A stretch of 36,169 bases of DNA from an uncultured Ruminococcus sp. (GCA_947566125.1 CANOIR010000019.1:1-36169); one strand, 5' to 3'. Counted from the first letter of the stretch, positions 1-8,782 are shown. Numbers and translations are program-made. Notes: generated from the letters alone by a model not told the origin.

Positions 1-2
1 AT

Positions 3-52
3 GCCTCCCGTTTTCCTAATCCGAAAGCAATGATTGATAAGCTGCACGAGCA
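3..52 (+). pseudogene. Possible scrap of a glycoside hydrolase gene (GH31-like)
   Basis: Read from position 3, this stretch gives a short open frame containing [14 protein letters not shown]. That resembles the segment in family 31 alpha-glucosidase-type enzymes where a strand is followed by a DPKxMIxxLHxxG helix. The resemblance ends at about position 50, where rpoB-type sequence begins in another frame. The piece is far too short to be certain, and the family assignment is from memory of the motif only. Its importance is that it is not rpoB sequence, so the rpoB piece that follows has a clear left breakpoint. Confidence 0.3.
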
Positions 53-1579
53 GACCGTACAAGAAAAGTACCTGTTACAGTATTGATAAGGGCATTGGGT
101 ATTGGTAGTGACGCAGAGATTATAGAACTGTTTGGAGAAGAACCAAAGATATTGGCGACAATAGAAAAAGACGTTTCAAAATCATATGAAGAAGGTTTAA
201 TAGAACTGTATAAGAAATTGCGTCCAGGAGAACCACCAACAGTAGAGAGTTCTGAAACATTGTTAAGAGGTATGTTTTTTGACGCAAAGAGATATGATTT
301 AGCGAAAGTAGGAAGATATAAATTTAATAAAAAACTGGCTTTGCGTAATAGGATAAAGGGAGCAAAACTAGCAGAAAATGTCATTGATAGTATGACTGGA
401 GAAGTAGTAGCGGAAGCAGGCATGAAATTGACATTAGAGCTGTGTGATGAAATACAAAATACAGGTGTTCCATTTGTTTATATTGAGCCAGAGGAACAAG
501 AAGATGTAAAAGTAAAAATATTAACAAATCAGGTAGTAGAAATTGATCCATATTTAGCAGAATTTGACTTGACAGGAATAGAATTAGGAATCAAAGAAAA
601 AGTATACTATCCTGTATTAGTAAAAATATTAGAAAGCTATGATACAGCAGAAGAAATTAAGGCTGCTATAAAAGAAAACATACATGAGCTGCTGCCAAAA
701 CATATTACACTAGAAGATATTATGGCTTCTATCAATTATGTTATGCAGTTAGATTATGGATATGGTAACGTAGATGATATTGACCATTTGGGCAATAGAC
801 GTATTCGTTCTGTTGGAGAATTGTTACAAAACCAATTTAGGATTGGTCTTTCTAGAATGGAAAGAGTTGTTAGAGAAAGAATGACAACACAAGATATTGC
901 AGTTGTGACACCACAAGCACTTATCAATGTGCGTCCAGTAACAGCAGCAATCAAAGAATTTTTCGGAAGTTCACAGTTGTCACAGTTTATGGATCAAAAT
1001 AATCCACTTTCAGAGTTGACACATAAACGTCGTTTGTCTGCATTAGGTCCTGGTGGTTTGTCAAGGGAGAGAGCAGGATTTGAAGTGCGTGACGTTCACC
1101 ATTCACACTATGGTAGAATGTGTCCTATAGAGACACCTGAAGGCCCTAATATCGGCTTAATTAACTCACTTGCGACATTTGCTAGAATCAATGAATATGG
1201 TTTTATAGAAGCACCATATAGAAAAGTAGACCAAAGTGGGGAAGAACCAAGAGTTACAGATGAGTTTGTATATGTAACAGCAGATGAAGAAGAAAATTAT
1301 AATGTTGCACAGGCGAATGAGCCATTAGATGAGCAGGGACATTTTGTGCATAAAAAAGTTTCTGGACGACATAGGGAAGACATTATTGAGGTAGATAGAA
1401 AAGAAATTCACTTGATGGACGTTTCACCAAAACAGATGGTATCTGTAGCAACAGCATTGATACCATTTTTGGAAAATGATGATGCTAATAGGGCGCTTAT
1501 GGGTTCTAATATGCAGCGTCAGGCAGTACCTTTGTTGGTAACAGATTCCCCTATTGTTGGTACAGGCTTGGAGATATAA
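53..1579 (+). pseudogene. rpoB: Internal fragment of RNA polymerase beta subunit (rpoB), truncated at both ends
   Basis: The frame encodes about 508 residues from the middle of RNA polymerase beta, starting at [16 protein letters not shown] and ending at PIVGTGLE. This corresponds roughly to E. coli beta 200-700, where a whole beta subunit has about 1,200 residues. The rifampicin-binding segment is intact and wild-type in appearance ([20 protein letters not shown]), followed by [13 protein letters not shown] and [14 protein letters not shown]. An in-frame stop lies at 38-40, upstream of the homology. At the right end the frame leaves the beta sequence right after GLE, gaining one Ile and a stop. 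No beta N-terminus, C-terminus or rpoC is present. A TTG at 83 could act as a start, but there is no convincing ribosome binding site. Leucine is mostly TTA/TTG and arginine mostly AGA, unlike the CTT/CTG/CGT-rich genes of the window. It is a gene fragment, either transferred or an assembly/amplification chimera, and not a working rpoB. Confidence 0.85.
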
Positions 1580-1597
1580 AAAAGGCAGGAGGAAAAC

Positions 1598-3148
1598 ATG
1601 GCAGTATTTGAAGTACAAAATTTAAGCATTATCTTTCATGATGGAAAAGAACCGTTTACTGCTGTAAAAAATCTTAGCTTTTCTGCTGAAGCCGGAGAAA
1701 TGGTTGGACTTGTAGGCGAATCGGGTTCGGGCAAGACTATGACAGCGCTTGCTGCAGCAGGATTGATTTTTAGCAAAGATGTTGAGGTAAAGGGAAAAAT
1801 ATTGATTGAAGGTATAGATATATTATCTCTTCCTGAAAAAGAATTGTCAAAGATGCGTGGAAATAAAATGGGAATGATATTCCAAGAGCCTATGACTTCA
1901 CTTGACCCTGCCAAAAAAGTTGGCAGACAGGTGGAAGAAGTCTTAAAGCTGCATACAGATTTTTCAAGTGAAAAGCGAAGAGAGAAAGCATTGGAAGCAA
2001 TAAAAAATGCAGGACTTTCTGACTTTGAGAGAATATATAATTCCTATCCGCATCAACTTTCAGGCGGACAAAGACAGCGTGTAATGATTGCAGCTGCACT
2101 TATTGCAAAGCCTAAACTTCTTCTTGCAGATGAACCCACAACGGCTCTTGATGTAACTGTACAAAAGCAGATACTTGAATTCCTAAAAAATAAGTGCAAA
2201 GCAAACGATATAACCGTTTTATTTATTTCTCATGACCTTTCACTTGTACGCTCACTTTGTGATAGAATGATCGTTATGCATGACGGAAAAGCCATAGAAG
2301 AAGGAGCTTCGGATAATATTTTTAATGTTCCTAAAGCAGACTATACAAAAGAACTTATTGCTGCTGTGCCAAAATTTGAAAGAGAGTTTTGTGACAAAAA
2401 ATATAAGGATAATAAAACTGTACTTGATGTTTCAAATCTCAGTGCGTTCTATCCTAAAAACAGCAACAGACTTTTTTCTAAAAATGAAAAAAGTCAGGTT
2501 CTTTATGATATATCTTTTAATGTGAAAAAGGGTGAAATAATAGGGCTTGCCGGTGAATCCGGTTCGGGAAAATCAACATTGGCACATTGTATATTAGGAC
2601 TTCACAATGATAAAATAGGAGATATATGTCATAATACTAAACATCCGCAAATGGTTTTTCAAGATGCAGGAAGTTCTTTGAATCCATCAAAAACTGTTGA
2701 ATGGATATTAGAAGAACCACTTAGGAATGGTACCAAATTAAATGCAAAACAGCGTTATGACTGTGTAACAGAGATGCTCTATCTTGTAAAGCTTCCGGAG
2801 AATTTAAGGGAACGTTATCCCGTTCAGCTTTCCGGCGGACAAAGACAAAGAGTAAGCATTGCAGCAGCACTTATGCTTAGTCCCGAATTTCTTATAGCCG
2901 ATGAACCGGTATCAGCACTTGATGTGACAGTTCAAAAGCAGATACTTGCTCTTATGAAAGAAATTGCACGTGAAACCGGAGTAGCAATTCTTTTAATATC
3001 ACATGACCTTCGTGTTGTATATCAAATGTGTGACCATGTTCTTATTATGAAAGATGGTAGAATCGTTGAAGAGGGTGAACCGATGGCACTTTATAAAAAT
3101 CCAAAAGACCCTTATACTAAGCTGCTTCTTGAAAGTGCAGGAGCATAA
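1598..3148 (+). CDS. Peptide/nickel-type ABC transporter, two fused ATPase domains (DppD-DppF-like)
   Basis: A 516-residue cytoplasmic protein with two complete ABC ATPase domains in tandem. Domain one has Walker A GESGSGKT (about residues 42-49), signature LSGGQRQR and Walker B LLLADEPTTALD. Domain two has GESGSGKS (about 321-328), LSGGQRQR and FLIADEPVSALD. DPxK (Q-loop region) and SHDL switch motifs are present in both halves. In the Opp/Dpp/Nik family the two ATPases are usually separate proteins; fusions as in GsiA or YejF are known. It would power uptake of peptides, nickel or a related solute through two permeases. Those permeases and the binding protein should lie upstream, but that is where the foreign rpoB piece sits, so the operon is cut. 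The start has a good AGGAGG site at 1587-1592, and a terminator follows. Family confident, substrate unknown. Confidence 0.88.
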   Translation: MAVFEVQNLSIIFHDGKEPFTAVKNLSFSAEAGEMVGLVGESGSGKTMTALAAAGLIFSKDVEVKGKILIEGIDILSLPEKELSKMRGNKMGMIFQEPMTSLDPAKKVGRQVEEVLKLHTDFSSEKRREKALEAIKNAGLSDFERIYNSYPHQLSGGQRQRVMIAAALIAKPKLLLADEPTTALDVTVQKQILEFLKNKCKANDITVLFISHDLSLVRSLCDRMIVMHDGKAIEEGASDNIFNVPKADYTKELIAAVPKFEREFCDKKYKDNKTVLDVSNLSAFYPKNSNRLFSKNEKSQVLYDISFNVKKGEIIGLAGESGSGKSTLAHCILGLHNDKIGDICHNTKHPQMVFQDAGSSLNPSKTVEWILEEPLRNGTKLNAKQRYDCVTEMLYLVKLPENLRERYPVQLSGGQRQRVSIAAALMLSPEFLIADEPVSALDVTVQKQILALMKEIARETGVAILLISHDLRVVYQMCDHVLIMKDGRIVEEGEPMALYKNPKDPYTKLLLESAGA

Positions 3149-3152
3149 ATTT

Positions 3153-3200
3153 ATTCAGGCTGCTGCAAATCTGAAATTGCATCAGCCTGAATGTTTTTTT
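3153..3200 (+). terminator. Rho-independent terminator after the ABC ATPase gene
   Basis: ATTCAGGCTG at 3153-3162 pairs perfectly with CAGCCTGAAT at 3183-3192. The stem continues inward with TGCAA (3164-3168) and TTGCA (3177-3181), and a run of seven T follows. Confidence 0.85.
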
Positions 3201-3232
3201 AATATATAAACAATATGAAGGAGATAACAGAA

Positions 3233-4348
3233 ATGATTAATATATTAAATAAGGCAGTACGGTTTTTTAAATCACAAATAGTTTTATGCATTTCTTTTGC
3301 TGCTGCTATTATATCAATGTTTATAATTCCGCCTGACATGGAATATTTAAAATATATTGATTTTTCTGTAATTATTATGTTGTTTTGCCTTATGGGTGTT
3401 GCAGCCGGACTTAAAAATGCAGGTATATTTGAGAAAATTACAAATGGACTTTTGAAATTTGCAGGAAATTTGAGGGTTTTAGCATTTATTCTTATGAATA
3501 TTTGTTTCTTTTCGTCAATGCTTGTAACTAATGATGTATCTCTTATAACATTTGTACCGCTTACGATAATGCTTTATAACGGCATGGGAGAAAGCAAAAA
3601 TTGTATTATTACTATTATAATACAAACAGCGGCAGCAAATCTTGGAAGTATGCTCACACCTGTTGGCAATCCGCAAAATTTATATCTCTATACTGAATAT
3701 GACCTTTCTATAGGATTTTTTCTGCAAACGCTTCTTCCAATCGGAGTGTTTAGTTATATACTCCTTAGTCTTTTATGTTTACTTGTAAGCAATGATAAAA
3801 TTGAACTCACGCATCAAAACAGTGAACACTTAAAATATCCCAACTTAATAGTTATGTCAGCATTGTTTATTGTATGCATTTTAACTGTGCTTAAGCTTGT
3901 ACCTCATGCAGTTTGTCTTGTGATAGTATGTATAGGATTTTTAATAGAACCAAAGCTTTTTATAAAAGTTGATTATGCATTGCTGCTTACATTTATTTTC
4001 TTTTTTGTATTTGTTGGAAATATAAGCAGAATTGAAATTGTAAGAGACTATATTTCTGGTCTTATGAATGGACATGAACTTTTTGTATCAGCAATTTCTT
4101 CTCAAGTTATAAGCAATGTACCGGCAGCCGTTATGCTGTCTGCCTTTACAGACAATGCAAGAGAACTTTTAAGAGGTGTAAATATTGGCGGATTGGGAAC
4201 ACCTGTTGCATCGCTTGCAAGTCTTATTTCATATCAGCTTTATGCAAAATCTAAAGGTGCATTAAAAGGTAAGTATATGAGTATCTTTCTTATAATAAAT
4301 TTTGCTTTTCTTATTGTTCTTATGCTTATCGCTCGCTTTGTGATTTAA
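3233..4348 (+). CDS. Ion-transporter-superfamily permease (ArsB/NhaD/CitMHS/SLC13-like)
   Basis: A polytopic membrane protein of about 371 residues with some ten hydrophobic segments. The segment ANLGSMLTPVGNPQNL, near residue 140, is the hallmark helix-breaking loop of the arsenite/citrate/Na+-H+ antiporter (IT) superfamily, where Asn-Pro and Gly-Asn contact the ion or anion. A second, inverted-type loop appears near QVISNVPAAVMLS. Both halves of the two-fold repeat are therefore present, although the protein is shorter than the usual 420-470 residues. The ATG at 3233 is preferred because AAGGAG at 3218-3223 lies nine bases ahead of it. An upstream in-frame ATG at 3215 would place that site inside the gene. 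The substrate (dicarboxylate, arsenite or Na+/H+) cannot be read from the sequence. Given the fumarate operon in the window, a dicarboxylate is possible but unproven. Confidence 0.75.
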   Translation: MINILNKAVRFFKSQIVLCISFAAAIISMFIIPPDMEYLKYIDFSVIIMLFCLMGVAAGLKNAGIFEKITNGLLKFAGNLRVLAFILMNICFFSSMLVTNDVSLITFVPLTIMLYNGMGESKNCIITIIIQTAAANLGSMLTPVGNPQNLYLYTEYDLSIGFFLQTLLPIGVFSYILLSLLCLLVSNDKIELTHQNSEHLKYPNLIVMSALFIVCILTVLKLVPHAVCLVIVCIGFLIEPKLFIKVDYALLLTFIFFFVFVGNISRIEIVRDYISGLMNGHELFVSAISSQVISNVPAAVMLSAFTDNARELLRGVNIGGLGTPVASLASLISYQLYAKSKGALKGKYMSIFLIINFAFLIVLMLIARFVI

Positions 4349-4374
4349 TTTAAATAGAAGGGTTATAGTTTAAC

Positions 4375-4866
4375 ATGGTCAACATATTTTCAGAGCTATT
4401 TTCTAAAATATTAACAGATACTGTAATTCAAAAAATAAATAAAGAACTTTTAAAAGGAAGAGAAAAGAAAATTGTTAGAATGCCATTGATTTTGCGTATA
4501 TCTGTATATATTATATCACCAATTATTTTTTGCCTTTTTGTATTACTGTTTATTATTCCAATAAGGTTGTTTGTAAAAATTATGCTTATCTTGTTTTTTG
4601 CTGCATTATCTGCTGTATATATTATGTATATTTTTCTTGCCGGTACAAAAATTATTTATAATTCAACAGAAATCGAAGTGACCACATTTTATGTGCGAAA
4701 AAGATTTTATAATGTTCTTGATATAAAAAAAGCAAGGAGCAATTTGTATTTTTTTACAGTGACATTTTCAGACAGCTTTGTTATTTTAACAGATAGTATG
4801 ATGGCAGCATCTGAATTCTATGCTTTTGCAGTGAAACATGCCGTATTAGTTAAAGGTAAATATTGA
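4375..4866 (+). CDS. Small membrane protein of unknown function with a possible PH-like tail
   Basis: I do not recognise this 163-residue protein. It has a basic, amphipathic N-terminus (about 1-40), a hairpin of two hydrophobic segments (about 45-66 and 69-91), and a soluble C-terminal part. That part is rich in beta-type strands (TKIIYNSTEIEVTTFYVRKR and the following YFFTVTFSDSFVIL). This layout resembles bacterial PH-domain/YcxB-type membrane proteins, but I give that only as a resemblance. It begins 26 bases after the permease, so it may be co-transcribed with it, and a strong terminator follows immediately. No catalytic motif was seen. Confidence 0.55.
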   Translation: MVNIFSELFSKILTDTVIQKINKELLKGREKKIVRMPLILRISVYIISPIIFCLFVLLFIIPIRLFVKIMLILFFAALSAVYIMYIFLAGTKIIYNSTEIEVTTFYVRKRFYNVLDIKKARSNLYFFTVTFSDSFVILTDSMMAASEFYAFAVKHAVLVKGKY

Positions 4867-4876
4867 TAATTATATT

Positions 4877-4913
4877 ATCTGCCGCTGGTTATTGCTATGC
4901 GGCAGATTTTTTT
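4877..4913 (+). terminator. Rho-independent terminator
   Basis: ATCTGCCGC at 4877-4885 pairs with GCGGCAGAT at 4899-4907, with a 13-base loop, and a T-run extends to 4913. It separates the transporter genes from the sigma factor unit. Confidence 0.88.
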
Positions 4914-4932
4914 ATGTTAAAATATAAATAAG

Positions 4933-4961
4933 TGAAACCATATTTAAAGTTTTGGTGTCTA
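4933..4961 (+). promoter_or_regulatory. ECF-type promoter ahead of the sigma factor gene
   Basis: TGAAAC at 4933-4938 and TGTCTA at 4956-4961 are separated by 17 bases. The -35 GAAAC and -10 (C)GTC-type elements are typical of extracytoplasmic-function sigma factors such as B. subtilis SigM/SigW, and no TTGACA/TATAAT pair is nearby. I infer that the sigma factor encoded next activates its own gene. Confidence 0.55.
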
Positions 4962-4996
4962 TATAAGTGAAAGCATATGAAAGAAGGTGGAAAAAT

Positions 4997-5557
4997 ATGA
5001 ATGAAGTTAAGCTTATCAACAAACTTAAAAAAAAGAAAACAACAGCTCTTGAACATATCATTGAAATATATACTCCATATGTTAGTACTATTATCAGAAA
5101 TATTTTACAGGGATATATATCGTGTGAAGATTTAGAAGAACTTATAGCAGATGTGTTTTTATCACTTTGGGAAAATGCAGATAATATAAAGAGCGACCAT
5201 TTAAGCGGATATTTATCTGCAATATCAAGAACAAAAGCACTTAATTATATACGCAGAAATGTTGTTATTACAGAAAACATAGAAGAACAGATAATAATAT
5301 CAGATGATAATGTGGAAGAAGATACAGTTAAAAGGGAACTATCATATATACTTAAAAAAATCATTGGAGAACTTCCGATTAAAGAACGTGAAATAATGCT
5401 TAGATTTTACTATTATCAACAAAAGGTCAGTGAGATAGCAGATTATATGAATATGAATGAATCTACTATTAAAACCAAGCTTTTCAGGAGCAGAAAAATA
5501 ATGCGAAAAGAACTTGAGAAAAGAGGTTATGGTTATGAAGAAAATAAATTTGAATGA
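4997..5557 (+). CDS. ECF-family RNA polymerase sigma factor
   Basis: A sigma-70 family protein of about 186 residues with only regions 2 and 4, the ECF layout. Region 2 is seen in CEDLEELIADVFLSLWEN followed by LSGYLSAISRTKALNYIRR, the -10 recognition and melting helices. Region 4 is LPIKEREIMLRFYYYQQKVS followed by EIADYMNMNESTIKTKLFRSR, a helix-turn-helix for the -35 element. The ATG at 4997 is chosen because GAAGGTGG at 4983-4990 is correctly spaced; a GTG at 4967 would extend the protein by ten residues. An ECF-like promoter lies just upstream. The next gene overlaps the end of this one and encodes a membrane-anchored partner, the usual arrangement for a sigma/anti-sigma pair. The inducing signal is unknown. 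Confidence 0.88.
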   Translation: MNEVKLINKLKKKKTTALEHIIEIYTPYVSTIIRNILQGYISCEDLEELIADVFLSLWENADNIKSDHLSGYLSAISRTKALNYIRRNVVITENIEEQIIISDDNVEEDTVKRELSYILKKIIGELPIKEREIMLRFYYYQQKVSEIADYMNMNESTIKTKLFRSRKIMRKELEKRGYGYEENKFE

Positions 5558-7247
5558 ATTATTTTGCAATCTTGATTTGTCATCAGAAGAATTACCAGAG
5601 ATTCATTTAAATGAAGATGTATCTTACAAAAACGTACAGAAAAAAGTTTTTGAAAAAATCGATTCTACAGAGGCTTCCAAGCCTGAGTCAGCAAAATCAA
5701 ATTATAAGAAACATATTATATTAGGCGTTGGTGCAGCTGCCGCACTTATTGTCGGCGGATTTACAACATACGGTGTTTCAAATTCATCGAAAAACAACCG
5801 TGAAAACACGCTTGCAACTATTGACTCAAGTTTTGCTGAAATTATAAATAATGATTTAAACGATTCAAAAGATGGAAGTGAAGCGTTGTGCAGCGAATAT
5901 ATTCCATTTTCAAAGGGTAAAGATGTTTATGATTATAAAGTTACAGATTCTATGAATGGGATCAATGTAGAAGAAGTAAAATATTACTGTGAGGGAAATA
6001 ATACATGGATATTAGTTCATTTTAAATCAGAGCTTGCCAATGATATTTCTATTATTGAAACAAAGTTTGAAGATGAATATTTAGATAGAATACATTTTGG
6101 CAATGGTATAATGAGTGATGTTGTTATGACGCAGGATTCTGACGAGCATAATTTATATGTAGCGTTTGGATATTTAAATAATGGTATCGACCCGATGGAA
6201 AATCAATATTTATTAAGCTTCAAAAATTTACTTCGTAAAGATGCAGAGAGAATAACTGAGCTTGGAATGAAAAATATAATGGGCTTTAAAAATTCTGATA
6301 TTGCATCCAAAAAAGAATATACACCAGAGATGAAAAAACGCATTGCCGATGAGTTTACAAAGATAGACGATTATTATTATCGCAACGATGATTTGCTTTC
6401 AATTGGTGAGCTTATCATTATGGTTGATATGTCAGAAAAAGAATTGGATATAGATAAAAATGTTATTCCGGCTACTATAGATATGTACAGGTATAATATG
6501 GAAAAATGGCCGGCTGTTTCAAATACGATTGATGAATTAAAAGCAGAAGTCGTTGGAGTAAATAATACAGGTTCACTTGCTGGAGCACTTGTAAAATTCA
6601 CTGCTAAAAATGGATATGTTCTTGATAATGAAGACCTGTTTAAATTAGAAAAGGCAGTTCCATATACTATTGATTCCGAAACGGGTGTGAAAAAATATAT
6701 TGATAATGAATCCATAACGTTTGACACATATGCAGATCTTACAGGGGAAACAAATAATGGAACACCTTGTATATATCATAGATTTGAGTTTGTCTCAAAT
6801 GATGCTGAAAATGTGTACCTTGATATTGATTGCGACAAATTATACAACGCCGAAACAAATTCTGTTATTTCAAATGGCAAAATCAAAATGAGTGTTTATT
6901 GCGGTGATGTTTCAGAGTCAAAACATATTTCAGATTCATTTACTACAGATGATGGATTTGATATTGATTTAGCTTTTGATTATAATGAAATACAAATGAA
7001 GTGGAATGGAAAAAATAATAACAAGTTTCCTGATTTTATAAAAAATAGAAAATTATCGGATAAATTTTATGATTTAACTGTTGTTATGAAAAATGGATTT
7101 AAGTGTCCGGTAAGAATGCATATACTTGAAAATGATGACGGCTCAGTGATTTCAAGCGGATCTATGATGATTTTGTCTTTTAAATTTGATGATATAAGTT
7201 GTATTGAATGCAACAGCAAAACGGTATATACGGCAAAACATAAATAA
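5535..7247 (+). CDS. Single-pass membrane protein, probable anti-sigma factor with a large outer domain
   Basis: A 570-residue protein with a short acidic cytoplasmic N-terminus (about 1-58), one hydrophobic segment (about 60-80, starting HIILGVGAAAALIVGG) and a long, Asn/Asp/Lys-rich domain expected outside the cell. The start at 5535 is eight bases after AAGAGG (5521-5526) and lies inside the sigma gene, so the two overlap by 23 bases and are probably translationally coupled. By position and topology it should hold the ECF sigma factor at the membrane and release it on a signal. I see no zinc-binding HxxxCxxC anti-sigma domain. The outer part recalls DUF4179-type anti-sigma partners common in Clostridia, a weak resemblance. 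The outer domain has few Cys and no enzyme motif I recognise. Confidence 0.6.
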   Translation: MKKINLNELFCNLDLSSEELPEIHLNEDVSYKNVQKKVFEKIDSTEASKPESAKSNYKKHIILGVGAAAALIVGGFTTYGVSNSSKNNRENTLATIDSSFAEIINNDLNDSKDGSEALCSEYIPFSKGKDVYDYKVTDSMNGINVEEVKYYCEGNNTWILVHFKSELANDISIIETKFEDEYLDRIHFGNGIMSDVVMTQDSDEHNLYVAFGYLNNGIDPMENQYLLSFKNLLRKDAERITELGMKNIMGFKNSDIASKKEYTPEMKKRIADEFTKIDDYYYRNDDLLSIGELIIMVDMSEKELDIDKNVIPATIDMYRYNMEKWPAVSNTIDELKAEVVGVNNTGSLAGALVKFTAKNGYVLDNEDLFKLEKAVPYTIDSETGVKKYIDNESITFDTYADLTGETNNGTPCIYHRFEFVSNDAENVYLDIDCDKLYNAETNSVISNGKIKMSVYCGDVSESKHISDSFTTDDGFDIDLAFDYNEIQMKWNGKNNNKFPDFIKNRKLSDKFYDLTVVMKNGFKCPVRMHILENDDGSVISSGSMMILSFKFDDISCIECNSKTVYTAKHK

Positions 7248-7285
7248 ATTAAAAAAACTAAAATTTATAAGGATTTTTAAAACTA

Positions 7286-7314
7286 TTGCATTTTGTAAAA
7301 TAATATGGTATAAT
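7286..7314 (+). promoter_or_regulatory. Sigma-A-type promoter for the Mrp ATPase gene
   Basis: TTGCAT (7286-7291), a 17-base spacer and a perfect TATAAT (7309-7314), about 48 bases before the start codon. Confidence 0.75.
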
Positions 7315-7361
7315 AATAAATATAAAAGTATTTATTTTTTATTTAAAGGAGATTTAAAGAA

Positions 7362-8183
7362 ATGGCAGAATGTAATCACGACTGCGGCTCATGCAGCAGT
7401 AATGGAAGCTGTTCCGTACAGGACGAGGAAAAGGAAGCTCGTGTTCGTGCCAACACTCAAGGTGTTAAAAAAGTAATTGGTGTTGTAGGCGGCAAGGGCG
7501 GTGTAGGAAAGTCATTAGTAACAAGTCTTATGGCTATTCAGACTCAACGTCTTGGCTATAAATCTGCAATTCTTGATGCTGATATTACTGGTCCGTCTGT
7601 TCCTAAGATTTTTGGAATTGACAAGTTTGCCGAGGTTGAAGGAGAATCACTTATTCCTCATACAACTAAAAACGGCATTAAAGTTATGTCTATGAATATG
7701 CTGCTTCAAAATGATACTGACCCTGTCCTTTGGAGAGGTCCGGTTATTTCCGGTGTTGTAAAGCAGTTTTGGGAAGACGTGCAGTGGGGTGATGTAGACT
7801 TTTTATTTGTCGATATGCCTCCTGGAACAGGCGATGTTCCTATGACTGTTTTCCAGTCACTTCCAGTCGATGGAATCATTATCGTTTCAACACCACAGTC
7901 TTTGGTATCAATGATAGTACAAAAGGCTTTGAAGATGGCGGAAATGATGAATATTCCAGTTTTGGGCATGGTAGAAAATATGCGTTTTATTAAATGTCCG
8001 GATTGTGGCAAGGAAATACCACTTTTTGGCAGTGATGAAGCAGTTGACAGTACTTCCGTAATGGTTCTTGAGAGGATTCCGCTCGACCCATCAATAGCTG
8101 CTGCCTGCGATGCAGGAAAGCTGGAAGAACTTGATATTGACTATCTTGAACAAACAGCAAAGGTTATTACTGAGGCTTTATAA
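7362..8183 (+). CDS. Mrp/ApbC/Nbp35-family iron-sulfur cluster carrier ATPase
   Basis: A 273-residue cytoplasmic P-loop ATPase of the MinD/Mrp class, which binds a bridging 4Fe-4S cluster and delivers it to apo-proteins. The deviant Walker A GGKGGVGKS is at residues 43-51. FVDMPPGTGD is the Walker B/switch region, and CPDC at about 212-215 is the dimer-interface cluster ligand pair. The N-terminus carries additional cysteines (4, 8, 11 and 17), as in eukaryotic Nbp35 and many clostridial Mrp proteins. A strong AAAGGAG site lies ahead of the ATG. It is monocistronic between its own promoter and terminator. A dedicated Fe-S carrier fits a genome that encodes the very Fe-S-rich complex further along, but no direct link is shown. 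Confidence 0.88.
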   Translation: MAECNHDCGSCSSNGSCSVQDEEKEARVRANTQGVKKVIGVVGGKGGVGKSLVTSLMAIQTQRLGYKSAILDADITGPSVPKIFGIDKFAEVEGESLIPHTTKNGIKVMSMNMLLQNDTDPVLWRGPVISGVVKQFWEDVQWGDVDFLFVDMPPGTGDVPMTVFQSLPVDGIIIVSTPQSLVSMIVQKALKMAEMMNIPVLGMVENMRFIKCPDCGKEIPLFGSDEAVDSTSVMVLERIPLDPSIAAACDAGKLEELDIDYLEQTAKVITEAL

Positions 8184-8201
8184 TTTTATATTTTATATTA
8201 G

Positions 8202-8241
8202 AAAAGACTGTTGCAACTCAAATCTCTGCAACAGTCTTTTT
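8202..8241 (+). terminator. Rho-independent terminator after the Mrp gene
   Basis: AAAAGACTGTTGCA (8202-8215) pairs with TGCAACAGTCTTTT (8227-8240), an 11-base loop and a T-run. The A-rich left side could also support termination on the other strand. Confidence 0.88.
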
Positions 8242-8302
8242 ATATGTTTTATCATAATATGGCACTGCAATATAACATTGTATGAAATTGCAACTAATTA
8301 TA

Positions 8303-8354
8303 ACATTTATGTTTTATGTAATATGTTGACATTTGAATGTGTATATGCTAAAAT
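8303..8354 (+). promoter_or_regulatory. Promoter and possible operator of the regulator/exporter operon
   Basis: TTGACA (8326-8331), a 17-base spacer and TAAAAT (8349-8354) form a good sigma-A-type promoter, with the start of transcription expected near 8361. Just upstream lies the small palindrome AACATTTATGTT (8303-8314). A repeat of TATAACATT occurs at 8271-8279 and 8299-8307. These are candidate binding sites for the regulator encoded by the first gene of the operon; that role is inference. Confidence 0.6.
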
Positions 8355-8385
8355 TAAAAAAATAATGAATTTGGAGCGAATGCGT

Positions 8386-8769
8386 ATGAAATTCAGCAGA
8401 CTAAAAATATTTCGCAAAAGAAACAGCTTTACTCAAGAGGAAATTGCTGAAAAACTCGGCGTTTCAAGACAGGCAGTAGCAAAATGGGAACGTGGCGAAT
8501 CAATGCCCGATATAGAAAGCTGCATAAAACTTGCTGATTTATATGGAGTGACTATTGATAATCTTGTTAGAAGTATAGAAGAGTATGAGATTTCTGGGGA
8601 AGGAAAGCATATTTTCGGCTGTTCTAAGATGAATAGCAAAGGACAGATAACTCTTCCGGCAAAATGCAGGGAAATTTTTGGTTTGAATGCCGGTGATAAT
8701 ATTTTAATTCTTGGAGATGAAGAAAAAGGCATTGCACTTGTCAATATGGGTGCTTTGACGGATATTTAA
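8386..8769 (+). CDS. Transcriptional regulator with XRE helix-turn-helix and AbrB-type domains
   Basis: A 127-residue protein joining two DNA-binding modules. Residues about 5-60 are an XRE/Cro-like helix-turn-helix (FTQEEIAEKLGVSRQAVAKW followed by ERGESMPDIESC). Residues about 80-120 are a SpoVT/AbrB swapped-hairpin domain (SKGQITLPAKCREIFGLNAG). The ATG at 8386 is favoured by TTGGAG at 8371-8376, nine bases ahead; ATG codons at 8380 and 8365 are in frame but badly spaced. The stop codon overlaps the ribosome binding site of the ABC ATPase gene, so the three genes form an operon. The regulator probably controls this exporter operon itself. The double-domain build is more common in Clostridia than elsewhere but is not the standard single-domain form. 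Confidence 0.82.
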   Translation: MKFSRLKIFRKRNSFTQEEIAEKLGVSRQAVAKWERGESMPDIESCIKLADLYGVTIDNLVRSIEEYEISGEGKHIFGCSKMNSKGQITLPAKCREIFGLNAGDNILILGDEEKGIALVNMGALTDI

Positions 8770-8782
8770 GGAGATATGTTTT

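Noticed and set aside
83..1579. Functional second rpoB (for example a rifamycin-resistant copy)
   Set aside because: Both ends of the protein are missing, and the rifampicin-binding segment is of the wild-type, sensitive form.
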